Below are positions 13,994 through 23,277 of a DNA stretch of 38,682 nucleotides, piece by piece. A program made the translations under genes and the position numbers. How positions within the stretch are numbered: position 1 is the stretch's first letter; each line of letters opens with the position of its first letter. The notes under the pieces were generated by a model, which was not told the DNA's origin, made no database searches, and was given only the letters and a program-made list of their open reading frames with translations. The stretch is from Clostridiales bacterium. GTDB lineage: Bacteria; Bacillota; Clostridia; Monoglobales; WRBX01. The stretch spans positions 1-38,682 of the forward strand of contig JAISIR010000017.1 in NCBI GenBank assembly GCA_031261985.1, read 5' to 3'.

Positions 13994-16900
13994 TCACTGT
14001 ACCTTACTCTCCGCACCTATCAACTCCAGCTCACGCACCAACGCATCACATGGCTGCACCCATATCCCCTTCGGCGCAAGCATAGTTTTTTTGTCCTCTT
14101 CATTATATAAATACACCGGCACATTCCCCTTAAAAAACTTAAGAATCTCGGTTATCTCATCTATTTGCTCACTATTTTTAACCTTAATAAAAAACTTCTC
14201 GCGCTCCTGCAAATTCTCACCCGCCGTCGCACCCTCGCCACTTCCATCTTTGTTAACAGCTCTACACTTTTGCATTATAAAGCTCGGCGCCTCATCATCT
14301 TTTTGTGATACTCTGCCCGATACACTTACCACAGCATTCTCTACCAGCATAGACGCATTCGCACCATATATCTTAGCAAACACTACCACTTCAATTACAC
14401 CAGTCAAATCCTGCAGCTTAATAAAAGCCATCTCGCCACTACGCGATGCTTTTTTACGAACGCTCACCACACTACCTACTATCTGCTCATTGGCCCCGTC
14501 TTCTACATTTTTATCTAGAATGTCCGATACATCAACCGTTTTGTAATTGTCCAATACATCTTTATACGCATCTAACGGATTGCCCGATACAAACACGCCC
14601 GTCGCTTCACGCTCTAAACTAAGCAATATAGAGTAATCATATTCTGGAACATCTGGTAATTCATCATCAACCGCGCCAAATATATCTTCATCGCCTGTCT
14701 CTAAATCAAATAACGATACCTGTCCCTCAACATTCTTCCGCCCACTTGTCTGCGCTCTATTCATCAACGTCTCGTACATTGCTATCATCTGCGCCCTACC
14801 GCCAAACTCGTCTAACGCACCCGCCTTAATTAAAAACTCAACCGCCTTTTTATTTATGTTATAAGGCATCATTCGCTCTAAAAAATTAGTAAGACTGGTA
14901 TACTTCCCATTTTTAGTACGCTCACTAATTATATTCTCTGCCAACCCACTACCCACATTCTTAATCGCCACTAGCCCAAACCTTATCTCATCTCCAAGCG
15001 GAGTAAACCCAACCCCACTTTCTTGCACGCTTGCAGGAAGCACTTGTATTCCATTATCCCGCGCTGTGTTGATATACTTGGTAACTTTATTGGTATTCTC
15101 TATCTCGCTCGTTAACAAGGCACAAAAAAACTGCGTGGGGTAATGCACTTTTAAATACGCTGTCTGGTAAGAAATCATTGCATAAGCAACCGAGTGCGAT
15201 TTATTAAACGCATATTTCGAGAAATCTATCATCTCATCAAATATACTACTAGCTACATCCGCCGCCACACCACGCCTAACCGCGCCATCAACTTCTATCT
15301 CACCTTTTTCATTTATCAAGCCATTGATGAATACATCCCGCTCGCGCTCCATCACATCTGCCTTTTTCTTACTCATAGCGCGCCGCAACACATCTGCCCT
15401 ACCAAGCGAATACCCAGCCAAGCTTTGCACTATTTGCATTACCTGCTCTTGATACACTACACACCCATAAGTAGTCTTTAATATCGGCTCTAATAGCGGG
15501 TGCTTATACTCTACCTTATTTGGATTATTCCTGTTAAAAATATAAACAGGTATAGCATCCATCGGCCCTGGTCTGTATAGCGATATCCCTGCAATAATAT
15601 CATCTATCGCCCTCGGCTGTAGCTCACGCATAAAGCTCTTCATTCCTGGGCTTTCTAACTGGAACACACCATCGGTATCGCCCCTTTGTAACATCTCATA
15701 AGTAGGCTTGTCGTCTAATAAAAGCTTGGTATCATTAGCATCGCCCGATACCCCGCGCACCATATCCAAAGTATCCTTTATAACCGTCAGCGTCCGCAAG
15801 CCTAAAAAATCCATTTTAAGTAGCCCAAGCTCCTCTATCGTTGTCATAGTCCATTGCGTCGTCACCCAGTTATCGCTTACCGTTAAGGGTACATACTCGG
15901 CTAGCTCCTTCTCTGTCACCACCACACCGCCTGCATGGGTAGATGTATGTCGCGGCACTCCCTCTAGCTTTAACGCGGTGTCTATTAAGCGCTTAACCTC
16001 TGGCTCGTTATCGTACAACTCCTGCAGCTTAGGCTCTTTTATAAGCGCATCTGCTAACGTTATCTTTAACTCAGTAGGAATCAACTTGGCAACTTGATCA
16101 ACTAAAGCATAAGGCGCATCTAACACTCGCCCACAATCACGAATCGCCAGCCTCGGCTGCATAGTACCAAAGGTGACTATCTGCGCTACATTGTTTGCAC
16201 CATATTTATCTACAACATAATCTATTACCTCGCGCCGCCGCCTATAACAAAAATCGATGTCGATATCTGGCATGGTAACACGCTCGGGGTTCAAAAATCG
16301 CTCAAAAATTAGGCTATACTCTATAGGGTCTACATCGGTTATACCTAAGCAATAGGCAACTACACTCCCCGCAGCACTCCCCCTGCCTGGCCCCACCATT
16401 ATATCTTGCGACTTGGCAAACGCAATAAAATCTTGAACTATCAAAAAATAATCAACAAACCCCATCGAGTTTATAACATCAAGCTCATGCTCCATTCGCG
16501 CGCGAACATTATCATCAACCTTACCATTAGCGTTAGCATACCTCTCGCGCAACCCGCGCTCACATAACTCTTTTAGATAATCATAACTATCTACACCATT
16601 TGGCACACTAAATTTAGGTAAATGATACTCCGCAAACGTAATCTCTACATTACACCTCTCGGCAATTTTTTCTGTATTATCAATGGCACCTTTAACCTGC
16701 CCAAGTACGCGATTCATCTCTTCGCCATCTTTAAGATACAACTGGTCGCTCTCAAACTTAAACCTATCGGTGTCACTTAACTTTTTACCCGTCTGAATGC
16801 ACAATAACACATCTTGCACATCGGCATCTTCTGCATTAATATAATGCACATCATTTGTCGCCACCATATCTACATCAAACTCGGCAGATAACTCTGACAA

Positions 16901-17479
16901 TGCCTTAATTAAAGTAGGTTGCTCGGGTAATAAATGGTTCTGAACCTCTATAAAATAATTATCCTTACCAAAAATATCTATATATTGCGATATTACCTCG
17001 CGCGCTGCCGATAAATCCACCTCGCCACCACTGTTTAGCCCTGCCAATATCGCACGCGAAAGCTCACCCGCCATACAGCCCGATAGCGCAATTAACCCCT
17101 TAGAGTACTTCTTTAAAGTGTCTTTATCCACCCGCGGACGATAATAAAACCCTTGCGTGTGCGCAATTGTTACCAGCTTCATTAGATTCTTAAACCCCTG
17201 CATATTCTCAGCCAATAACACTAAATGATTACTCTGGTGGTCCTTCTCATAATCCTTATCCTCTAAACTCCGCGCCGCAACATATACTTCGCACCCTAAA
17301 ATAGGCTTTATCCCTTGCTTTTTACATTCTTTGTAGAAATCTATCGCCCCATACATAACACCATGGTCGGTAATAGCCAAAGCCTTCTGCCCTAAACTTT
17401 TAGCCCGCGCAACTAACTCCTCTATTTTGCACGCCCCATCTAATAAGCTATAAACTGTATGATTGTGTAGGTGAACCAT
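13994..17479 (-). CDS. dnaE: DNA polymerase III alpha subunit (DnaE type)
   Basis: 1161 aa replicative C-family polymerase. PHP domain at the N-terminus (HLHNHTVYS, ITDHG), polymerase core with GPGRGSAAGS, MPDIDIDF catalytic aspartates and the VVYQEQVM/SLAGYSLG/DVLRRAMSKK block, then HhH and an OB fold (GSVVSVRKKASRSGEMAFIKLQDLTG). The start is ATG 17479, eight bases from AAGGAG; a GTG at 17488 lies in the SD itself and is rejected. First gene of the dnaE-pdxK-comFC unit. The stop TGA is the first unit of a short TGAANNN repeat. Confidence 0.97.
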   Translation of the reverse strand: MVHLHNHTVYSLLDGACKIEELVARAKSLGQKALAITDHGVMYGAIDFYKECKKQGIKPILGCEVYVAARSLEDKDYEKDHQSNHLVLLAENMQGFKNLMKLVTIAHTQGFYYRPRVDKDTLKKYSKGLIALSGCMAGELSRAILAGLNSGGEVDLSAAREVISQYIDIFGKDNYFIEVQNHLLPEQPTLIKALSELSAEFDVDMVATNDVHYINAEDADVQDVLLCIQTGKKLSDTDRFKFESDQLYLKDGEEMNRVLGQVKGAIDNTEKIAERCNVEITFAEYHLPKFSVPNGVDSYDYLKELCERGLRERYANANGKVDDNVRARMEHELDVINSMGFVDYFLIVQDFIAFAKSQDIMVGPGRGSAAGSVVAYCLGITDVDPIEYSLIFERFLNPERVTMPDIDIDFCYRRRREVIDYVVDKYGANNVAQIVTFGTMQPRLAIRDCGRVLDAPYALVDQVAKLIPTELKITLADALIKEPKLQELYDNEPEVKRLIDTALKLEGVPRHTSTHAGGVVVTEKELAEYVPLTVSDNWVTTQWTMTTIEELGLLKMDFLGLRTLTVIKDTLDMVRGVSGDANDTKLLLDDKPTYEMLQRGDTDGVFQLESPGMKSFMRELQPRAIDDIIAGISLYRPGPMDAIPVYIFNRNNPNKVEYKHPLLEPILKTTYGCVVYQEQVMQIVQSLAGYSLGRADVLRRAMSKKKADVMERERDVFINGLINEKGEIEVDGAVRRGVAADVASSIFDEMIDFSKYAFNKSHSVAYAMISYQTAYLKVHYPTQFFCALLTSEIENTNKVTKYINTARDNGIQVLPASVQESGVGFTPLGDEIRFGLVAIKNVGSGLAENIISERTKNGKYTSLTNFLERMMPYNINKKAVEFLIKAGALDEFGGRAQMIAMYETLMNRAQTSGRKNVEGQVSLFDLETGDEDIFGAVDDELPDVPEYDYSILLSLEREATGVFVSGNPLDAYKDVLDNYKTVDVSDILDKNVEDGANEQIVGSVVSVRKKASRSGEMAFIKLQDLTGVIEVVVFAKIYGANASMLVENAVVSVSGRVSQKDDEAPSFIMQKCRAVNKDGSGEGATAGENLQEREKFFIKVKNSEQIDEITEILKFFKGNVPVYLYNEEDKKTMLAPKGIWVQPCDALVRELELIGAESKVQ

Positions 17480-17550
17480 TAAAATCACTCCTTGTTATAA
17501 GGTCGAGGGGTAGAGGTAAATACTTGTTATTTCTTGGATAATAGTTTTCG

Positions 17551-17758
17551 ATAATGCAGAATTGAGAATGCAGAATGGAGAATTATTGAAATTAAATTTT
17601 ACAATGTAAAATTTAATCAATTTATTAAGACATTAACCATTATAATATTATCTTTCGAAATATAGAATGTTACATGAACATTGTTTTATCTAATAAATAT
17701 TTTGCATAGCAAAATATTTACATTCATTCTGCATTCTCCATTATTCATTCTCCATTAT
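17551..17758. mobile_element. 208-bp foldback element with heptad-repeat ends
   Basis: Left end 17551-17583 and right end 17721-17758 are inverted arrays of 7-bp units (AATGCAG, AATGGAG, AATTGAG). Between them are two further perfect hairpins, ATTAAATTTTAC/GTAAAATTTAAT (17591-17617) and AAATATTTTGC/GCAAAATATTT (17695-17719). No reading frame. It occupies most of the dnaE-whiA gap (17480-17807), where no other feature is seen. Confidence 0.65.
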
Positions 17759-17807
17759 ATCTATACCTCTAAACTTCCAACAATGCAAAATATCTATCCT
17801 TTTTTCG

Positions 17808-18680
17808 CTAACCATTAGCTATCCCCATTATCTTCCGCATTACATGGTTAACACCGCTTTTACTAAGCTGTGGCTCTAACATCTCGCCTATCTCTTTTAA
17901 CGAACATTCAGGATTATCCACCCGCATCCTAGCCGCCGCCTGCAAATTAGACGGCAAATTATCTATCCCATACTCGGTTATCGCCTTTATCTGCGCCTGC
18001 GCCGCCCTAACCATTTTTTCCACATTAGCGGTTTCACAATTGACTATCCTGTTTACATTACCCTTTAACTCTTTCATTATCTTTATATTAGTAAACTCTA
18101 ACATTGCAGACATCGCACCAATTAAGGTCAAAAAATCGGTAATCTCCTGGCTCCCCTTAAAATAGAACACAAACATTCCATTACGCCGAATAACCCTTGC
18201 CCTTAGCCCCATATCTTCTAACAGTTTAGCAAAATTCCGCTGCAAGGCAGAATATCGCGTCAATATCTCCATATGATACGATTTCTCAGGGTTAGACATA
18301 TACCCGCTTGCCAAAAACGCACCACGTAAAAACGCAATCCTAATCTCGCTATTATCTAAAAACTGTGGCGATATCTTACGCGCAAACCCTGCAAACCCAA
18401 TTTCTTTAGCAAACTCCTCACAATTTTTAAGCGTAATTGCATATATGTGCGCCTTGCCACGTGCCTTTATATTACACTCGGGCGATTCACCTAAAATCTC
18501 TTTTGCTAATTGCCAACAAAGTTTACTAACTTGAGCGTTCTCGGTGGTAACTATTATTTCATTTTTATTCTGCGATTGTCCGCCAAAGAATATAATCCCT
18601 GCTAATATACCACGCGCCACAACAACATCTTCTATTTCTATTTTACATAGCTCGTGCTTTACATTGTTAGCAAAAGACAT
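17808..18680 (-). CDS. whiA: DNA-binding protein WhiA
   Basis: 290 aa. N-terminal degenerate LAGLIDADG homing-endonuclease-like domain (RGILAGIIFFGG, RIAFLRGAFLASGYMSNPEKSYHMEI) and a C-terminal HTH (NPECSLKEIGEMLEPQLSKSGVNHVMRKI). In Firmicutes WhiA influences division and chromosome segregation; in actinomycetes it controls sporulation. Usual neighbours yvcK/rapZ are absent. RBS AGGGGA. It is divergent from the SEDS gene, with back-to-back promoters. Confidence 0.95.
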   Translation of the reverse strand: MSFANNVKHELCKIEIEDVVVARGILAGIIFFGGQSQNKNEIIVTTENAQVSKLCWQLAKEILGESPECNIKARGKAHIYAITLKNCEEFAKEIGFAGFARKISPQFLDNSEIRIAFLRGAFLASGYMSNPEKSYHMEILTRYSALQRNFAKLLEDMGLRARVIRRNGMFVFYFKGSQEITDFLTLIGAMSAMLEFTNIKIMKELKGNVNRIVNCETANVEKMVRAAQAQIKAITEYGIDNLPSNLQAAARMRVDNPECSLKEIGEMLEPQLSKSGVNHVMRKIMGIANG

Positions 18681-18727
18681 ATCCGTTCCCCTACCTATAA
18701 AATTTCTATTTTTATCTATTTATACTT

Positions 18728-18755
18728 ATTATATCATTTTTAAAAATTTTGTCAA
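18728..18755 (-). promoter_or_regulatory. SigA promoter of whiA
   Basis: Minus strand TTGACA (18755-18750), 16 bp, TATAAT (18733-18728). Confidence 0.8.
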
Positions 18756-18763
18756 ATATTTGC

Positions 18764-18792
18764 TTGCAATTTATAAAGCGATATGTTATAAT
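18764..18792 (+). promoter_or_regulatory. SigA promoter of the complete SEDS gene
   Basis: TTGCAA (18764-18769), 17 bp, TATAAT (18787-18792). The -35 boxes of this and the whiA promoter are eight bases apart. RBS AGGTGG lies about 12 bases before the ATG. Confidence 0.8.
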
Positions 18793-18819
18793 TGACGCAT
18801 AGGTGGTGCAACTTTTACC

Positions 18820-19929
18820 ATGCAAAGAATAAAAACTATTTTTAACCGCCTGGATACCCCTCTGTTTATCCTAGTAATTACTACATCATTACTAGGTATA
18901 TTAATAGTTTCCAGCGCAACTTCTAGTTTCGACAATCACATAAAATTCGTCATAATCCAATCGGGCGCATTCTTGTTTGGATTATTCGCCTTGTTCGTAA
19001 TTTCCTTCTTAGGCGGCGAGAATATTGCAAACTTTAGTAAATGGTTAGCAGGTATCTCTATAGTTCTTTTAGTAGCTGTTTTATTAGTCGGCATCGGCGG
19101 AAGCGAAACCGGCACCACCGGCTGGTTCGACTTTGGACTATTTAGCATACAACCTTCCGAATTGGTAAAGGTTGCCTTTATTATAACTTTAGCAAAACAC
19201 ATAGAATACATCGGCGATGATATTAACTATATAAAAAACATAGGCTTCTTACTACTCCACGCCGCCATCCCCATTGGCTTAATACTATTACAACCCGATT
19301 ATGGCACCGCCATGGTCTTTTTATTCATATTCATCGCCATGCTATTTGCCGCTGGGATAAATTGGCGTTACCTAGGCGCAGGTTTCGGCATATTCGCCTT
19401 TTTAAGCCCTATCATGTACTTCTTTATTTTAAACGACATCCAACGCAATAGAATCCTCTCTTTTATAAACCCCGAAGTATCCCTTTCATCTGGTGCTTAC
19501 CAAGTTTCGCAATCTAAACTAGCCATCGGCAGCGGTCAAATCTTCGGCCGTCAGCTTTTTAGCGGCCCGCTTACTCAACTAGGATTATTGCCCGAAAAAC
19601 AAACAGATATGATATACGCAGTCGCAGGTGAGGAACTAGGTTTTATAGGCTGCATTGTTATTCTATTACTTTTAACCGCTATAATTTTACGCTGTATATA
19701 TCTTTCGACACACGCTAAATCACGTCTTGTGTTTATAATGACAATCGGTGTCGCCGCCTACCTTTTCTGCCACATGTCCGAGAATATCCTTATGTGCCTT
19801 GGGCTTATGCCAGTTACAGGAATCCCCCTTCCCTTTATAAGCTATGGCGGCTCGTCCATGCTTACATCTATGCTCGCCATAAGCCTTGTAATCACTAGCT
19901 TCCCAAGCAAAAAAGGTATAAGTTTCTAG
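18820..19929 (+). CDS. SEDS-family peptidoglycan glycosyltransferase (FtsW/RodA/SpoVE)
   Basis: 369 aa, about ten membrane helices. Signatures: GSETGTTGWFDFGLFSIQPSELVKVAFI (the motif with catalytic-region Asp), LLQPDYGTAMVFLFI, SGAYQVSQSKLAIGSGQIFG, LPEKQTDMIYAVAGEELGFIG and MPVTGIPLPFISYGGSSMLTSM. Length and lack of an N-terminal tail favour RodA or SpoVE over FtsW. A close paralogue lies inverted at 1-1021. The orphan kinase gene starts 43 bp downstream and may be cotranscribed. Confidence 0.95.
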   Translation: MQRIKTIFNRLDTPLFILVITTSLLGILIVSSATSSFDNHIKFVIIQSGAFLFGLFALFVISFLGGENIANFSKWLAGISIVLLVAVLLVGIGGSETGTTGWFDFGLFSIQPSELVKVAFIITLAKHIEYIGDDINYIKNIGFLLLHAAIPIGLILLQPDYGTAMVFLFIFIAMLFAAGINWRYLGAGFGIFAFLSPIMYFFILNDIQRNRILSFINPEVSLSSGAYQVSQSKLAIGSGQIFGRQLFSGPLTQLGLLPEKQTDMIYAVAGEELGFIGCIVILLLLTAIILRCIYLSTHAKSRLVFIMTIGVAAYLFCHMSENILMCLGLMPVTGIPLPFISYGGSSMLTSMLAISLVITSFPSKKGISF

Positions 19930-19972
19930 CAGCTAAACAAGTAAGCAATATTTCCCAAAGGAGGGGATTATT

Positions 19973-20758
19973 TTGAATCTCGACACTCTTTCATTAGTCT
20001 CACACGAATTTAAAATGCCGCTTTCTATTATTCGTGGTAACACCGACGTTATCAAACGCTTTCATGAACTCGACAAACTCTCGGATATCGACCTTACACA
20101 ATATTTAAATAGCATATCTAATAATACCGAAAAACTTATTAAACTAATAACTAATTTGTTAGATTTATCCCGCGATAATGCTGGATTCTCTACTACTCAA
20201 TGGACAGCATTTGATTTTAAAAAACTAATAACCGATATTTGCTTTAACATTAAGCAAGAATGCCCCAATATATCCTTAAAATTTAATGCTTCATCACGGG
20301 GCGATTATCTAATCGTCGGCGATTGCTTGCAAATAGAGCGAATAGTTCTAAACCTTGTAACAAACTCTATTAAATATGCCGGCATGGATAAAGATATCAC
20401 CATTAGCTTAAAAGAAGATAAAGAAAATAAAAACTTACTAATCAATTTTTCTGATAACGGTCCTGGCATTCCTTACGAATACAAAGACGATATATTTAAG
20501 CCCTTCTTCCAAGTAGCAGATTTTACCACACGAACTACCGAGGGCAGCGGCTTAGGTTTAACAATAGTTAAACAATTTATCACTAACCACGGTGGCTCTA
20601 TTAAACTAGCCAAGCATAAAACTAAAAAAGGTACCGAGTTTTTAGTTACTCTTCCTAAAAATCACGATAAACTAAATACTATTGCACAAAATAACGATTT
20701 ATCTATTATGGATATTAAAATGGATATCATTCGCGAGTTTAGCGATATTAATGCTTAA
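19973..20758 (+). CDS. orphan soluble histidine kinase lacking any sensor domain
   Basis: 261 aa. It starts at TTG with a strong AGGAGGGG seven bases upstream, and the protein begins almost at the H-box (H11 in LVSHEFKMPLSIIRGNTDV). HisKA is followed by HATPase_c with NLVTNSIKYA, DNGPGIP, FKPFFQV and GSGLGLTIVKQF. There are no TM, HAMP or PAS segments and no adjacent response regulator. The last about 40 residues extend past the catalytic domain. Tightly placed between a SEDS gene and nrdR. It could phosphorylate Spo0F/Spo0A-like proteins or serve as a modulator; the partner is unknown. Confidence 0.88.
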   Translation: MNLDTLSLVSHEFKMPLSIIRGNTDVIKRFHELDKLSDIDLTQYLNSISNNTEKLIKLITNLLDLSRDNAGFSTTQWTAFDFKKLITDICFNIKQECPNISLKFNASSRGDYLIVGDCLQIERIVLNLVTNSIKYAGMDKDITISLKEDKENKNLLINFSDNGPGIPYEYKDDIFKPFFQVADFTTRTTEGSGLGLTIVKQFITNHGGSIKLAKHKTKKGTEFLVTLPKNHDKLNTIAQNNDLSIMDIKMDIIREFSDINA

Positions 20759-20796
20759 ATTACAAATTAACCAATCATAAGGGGGTCAATAATAAA

Positions 20797-21255
20797 ATGC
20801 ACTGTCTTGTTTGCAATTGTTCCGAAAGTAAAGTTATAAACTCACGCTCAACCGATAATGGCGCAATTAGGCGCAGACGTGAGTGTGTTAATTGTGGCGC
20901 GCGTTGGACAACCTACGAACGCCGCGAGATGATGCCTATTATGGTAGTTAAAAAAGATAACACCCGTCAGCCCTTCGAGCGTCAAAAAATTCTAAAAGGC
21001 TTAATTCATGCAACACAAAAACGCCCTATTTCTATGACAGATTTAGAATCCCTTGTCGATAATATCGAAATTAAACTTCAACAAGAGAATCAAGACGAAG
21101 TCCCCGCCAGCAAAATCGGCGAGCTTGTAATGGAAGAGTTAAAAACCCTCGACCAAGTAGCTTACGTACGTTTCGCCTCTGTTTATAAGCATTTTCAGGA
21201 TGTAGCAACCTTTAAAAACGAACTCGAAATGTTACAAAACGATACAAACAATTAA
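20797..21255 (+). CDS. nrdR: transcriptional repressor NrdR
   Basis: 152 aa. Zinc ribbon with CLVC (3-6) and CVNC (about 31-34), the RRRRECVNCGARWTTYER block, then an ATP-cone (VVKKDNTRQPFERQKILKGL...). It senses ATP/dATP and represses ribonucleotide reductase genes through NrdR boxes. RBS GGGGG. No nrd genes are in the window. Confidence 0.97.
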   Translation: MHCLVCNCSESKVINSRSTDNGAIRRRRECVNCGARWTTYERREMMPIMVVKKDNTRQPFERQKILKGLIHATQKRPISMTDLESLVDNIEIKLQQENQDEVPASKIGELVMEELKTLDQVAYVRFASVYKHFQDVATFKNELEMLQNDTNN

Positions 21256-21272
21256 CAATATTGTGACATAAC

Positions 21273-21301
21273 TTGACAAATTGCACTTTTCATGATAAAA
21301 T
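21273..21301 (+). promoter_or_regulatory. SigA promoter of rsmD
   Basis: TTGACA (21273-21278), 17 bp, TAAAAT (21296-21301). +1 near 21308, so the leader is under 10 nt and only a weak SD is possible. Confidence 0.75.
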
Positions 21302-21316
21302 ATATGATGATGAGAT

Positions 21317-21868
21317 ATGGCTTTAACGAATAATTTAAATTTTAGAATTACATCGGGTAATAAAAAGGGCTTGCTTCTTAACTACCCCAATACTACCGAC
21401 ACGCGCCCCACAACCGACCGCGTTAAGCAAGCAATATTTAACCTGCTCCCTTTTGGGTTCAAAGCCAATTCCGCCTTAGATATGTTCGCAGGCTCAGGGG
21501 CTTTAGGTATCGAATGTTTATCCCGCGGCGCAAAAGCGGCAATGTTTATCGATTCTTCAAAAACAGCTGCAGATTGCATCACCGTCAACCTTAAAAAAGC
21601 CGATTATCTAGATGTATCTAAAGTCATACATGGCAATTTTTCAACCGTTAATTTTGATACTACCTTCGATATTATATTTTTAGACCCGCCATACAATAAA
21701 GGGTTAATGCAGCCCGCGCTAAATCTGTCGGCTAGCCTTTTAAACCCAGGCGGAATCATCGTCTGCAAATATGACGATTCCCTCCCCCTCCCCGATTTTT
21801 CTGCCTTTAACGTGCTTAAAACTAAAAAATATGGCATTACAACTATAACGTTAATTGAGAATTATTAA
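21317..21868 (+). CDS. rsmD: 16S rRNA (guanine966-N2)-methyltransferase RsmD
   Basis: 183 aa class I SAM methyltransferase. FRITSGNKKG N-terminus, RPTTDRVKQAIFNLL, SAM motif ALDMFAGSGALGIECLSRGA, and catalytic DPPY in IIFLDPPYNKG. The start is ATG 21317, just after the predicted transcript start, so the message is nearly leaderless. Followed by coaD as in most Firmicutes. Confidence 0.95.
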   Translation: MALTNNLNFRITSGNKKGLLLNYPNTTDTRPTTDRVKQAIFNLLPFGFKANSALDMFAGSGALGIECLSRGAKAAMFIDSSKTAADCITVNLKKADYLDVSKVIHGNFSTVNFDTTFDIIFLDPPYNKGLMQPALNLSASLLNPGGIIVCKYDDSLPLPDFSAFNVLKTKKYGITTITLIENY

Positions 21869-21945
21869 AATAAATTTGAGTGTAACGAAAATTTATTACG
21901 CAACTGTTCATTGTTCATCTTTAATTGTTCAATGTTCATTGATTT
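21869..21945. repeat. hairpin and heptad-like repeat after rsmD
   Basis: AATAAATTT (21869-21877) pairs AAATTTATT (21889-21897) directly after the stop. Then come imperfect TTCATTG/GTTCATC units to about 21945, resembling the repeats after dnaE (13978). Confidence 0.5.
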
Positions 21946-22017
21946 CTTTCGAGATTAAAAAAAGTATCAATTACACATATTGCACACATAAAAACGAAAG
22001 CGAGCGTGATTCATCTT

Positions 22018-22500
22018 ATGTCCTCCATCGCCGTTTACCCAGGCACCTTCGACCCACCAACCTGCGGTCACCTAGATATCATCACTCGTTCCGCCAAAGT
22101 TTTTGACACTCTTTACGTTGCCGTGCTAAATAATAGCGATAAAACACCAATCTTCTCTGTCGACGAGCGCAAAAACATGCTAAGCCGCATAACAAATAAC
22201 CTAAACAACGTGGTTATTACCTCGTTTAACGGGCTGCTGGCAGATTACGCTAAACAAATAAACGCTAACGTAATTGTTAAAGGTTTGCGCGCCGTTTCGG
22301 ATTATGAATACGAATACCAAATGGCATTAATCAATAATAAAATTAACCCCGCCGCCGATACCTTCTTCCTTACCACTACCGCCGAGAATTCATTTTTAAG
22401 CTCTAGCGTTGTTAAGGATATCGCTCGATATAAAGGCGATTTAACTAATATGGTCCCGTCAGAAATTCAAAGTATCGTCTACTCAAAACTAACCGAATAA
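22018..22500 (+). CDS. coaD: phosphopantetheine adenylyltransferase
   Basis: 160 aa, penultimate enzyme of CoA synthesis (4'-phosphopantetheine + ATP to dephospho-CoA). Nucleotidyltransferase motif AVYPGTFDPPTCGHLDII with the conserved (T/S)FDP and GH, KGLRAVSDYEYEYQMALIN, and the SSSVVKDIARYKGDL signature. ATG 22018 is chosen because it begins the fold; an in-frame GTG 12 bp upstream lacks support. The SD is weak. Confidence 0.96.
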   Translation: MSSIAVYPGTFDPPTCGHLDIITRSAKVFDTLYVAVLNNSDKTPIFSVDERKNMLSRITNNLNNVVITSFNGLLADYAKQINANVIVKGLRAVSDYEYEYQMALINNKINPAADTFFLTTTAENSFLSSSVVKDIARYKGDLTNMVPSEIQSIVYSKLTE

Positions 22501-22555
22501 TCTTTTATTTAACATATAAACCACTACAAATTCCAAACGGAAAGGAATTTTTATC

Positions 22556-23068
22556 ATGGAAGTACTTGAACTTTTAGATAGCTTAGAAGATATAATCGAG
22601 CGCGGAGTCGGTCTGCCACTTGGCGGTAAATGTATGCTCGACCGCGACGAATTGCTAGATGTTTTGCAAGAGGTCCGCTTGCGCCTGCCAGAAGATTTAA
22701 AACAGGCTAAGTGGGTAAAAAGCGAGCGTCAACGCATATTGGCAGAAGCTCAAAAAGAAGCCAACCACATCTTAAAGGGTGCTGAGGATAAAATCATATC
22801 TATGATTAACGAGCACGAGATTACCAAGCGTTCTTACGAGCAGGCTAAACAAATCGAGGCTGCTTCACGTAAGAAGACAAGAGAGATTCGCAATAACACT
22901 ACTCAATATGTCGAGAACATGCTTGCCGATGCCGAAACAGTGTTTGAAAAAGCACTTGCCACCTTGCGCGAGAACCGCTCTATTATGCGTACTAAACGCG
23001 ATAATTCTGCCGCGCCACAGTCTGCTAAAAAGAAACAACAAGTTGAGACCGACGAAGACGACGAATAG
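22556..23068 (+). CDS. coiled-coil protein (annotated as ATPase/ATP-synthase b-like in relatives)
   Basis: 170 aa. N-terminal MEVLELLDSLEDIIERG and the LDRDELLDVLQEVRLRLPEDLKQAKWVKSERQRI block, then a long charged helix (about 50-135) predicted coiled coil, and an acidic, disordered tail ETDEDDE. No Walker motif, so 'ATPase' would be misleading. Short helical proteins like this commonly follow coaD in Clostridia. RBS GGAAAGG. Followed by a hairpin terminator. Role unknown; membrane-remodelling or DivIVA-like scaffolding is possible. Confidence 0.75.
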   Translation: MEVLELLDSLEDIIERGVGLPLGGKCMLDRDELLDVLQEVRLRLPEDLKQAKWVKSERQRILAEAQKEANHILKGAEDKIISMINEHEITKRSYEQAKQIEAASRKKTREIRNNTTQYVENMLADAETVFEKALATLRENRSIMRTKRDNSAAPQSAKKKQQVETDEDDE

Positions 23069-23106
23069 GATTAATTACCACAGAATACTAAACCTGAATA
23101 TTACTA

Positions 23107-23138
23107 GGCTCGCAGCTCTTTTGTTGCGAGCCTTTGTT
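23107..23138 (+). terminator. terminator after the coiled-coil gene
   Basis: GGCTCGCA (23107-23114) pairs TGCGAGCC (23125-23132), followed by TTTGTTAAT. Confidence 0.65.
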
Positions 23139-23178
23139 AATGAAAACAATGCAGAAATAAAAAGATTATCGCATATAA

Positions 23179-23206
23179 TGCAACATAATTTAACATAAAT
23201 TTAACA
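23179..23206 (+). promoter_or_regulatory. TTAACA direct repeats (PhoP/WalR-type operator)
   Basis: TTAACA at 23190 and 23201 (11-bp period), with a degenerate GCAACA at 23180. The last repeat starts 24 bp before the -35 box, the same distance as at 10864. Confidence 0.6.
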
Positions 23207-23224
23207 TAAAAATCGAAAAACCGC

Positions 23225-23253
23225 TTGCAAATTAAGTAATAGTGTGGTATAAT
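23225..23253 (+). promoter_or_regulatory. SigA promoter of the 69-aa gene
   Basis: TTGCAA (23225-23230), 17 bp, TATAAT (23248-23253). Confidence 0.8.
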
Positions 23254-23277
23254 TATCATGAAGGGGAAAAGTAAACT

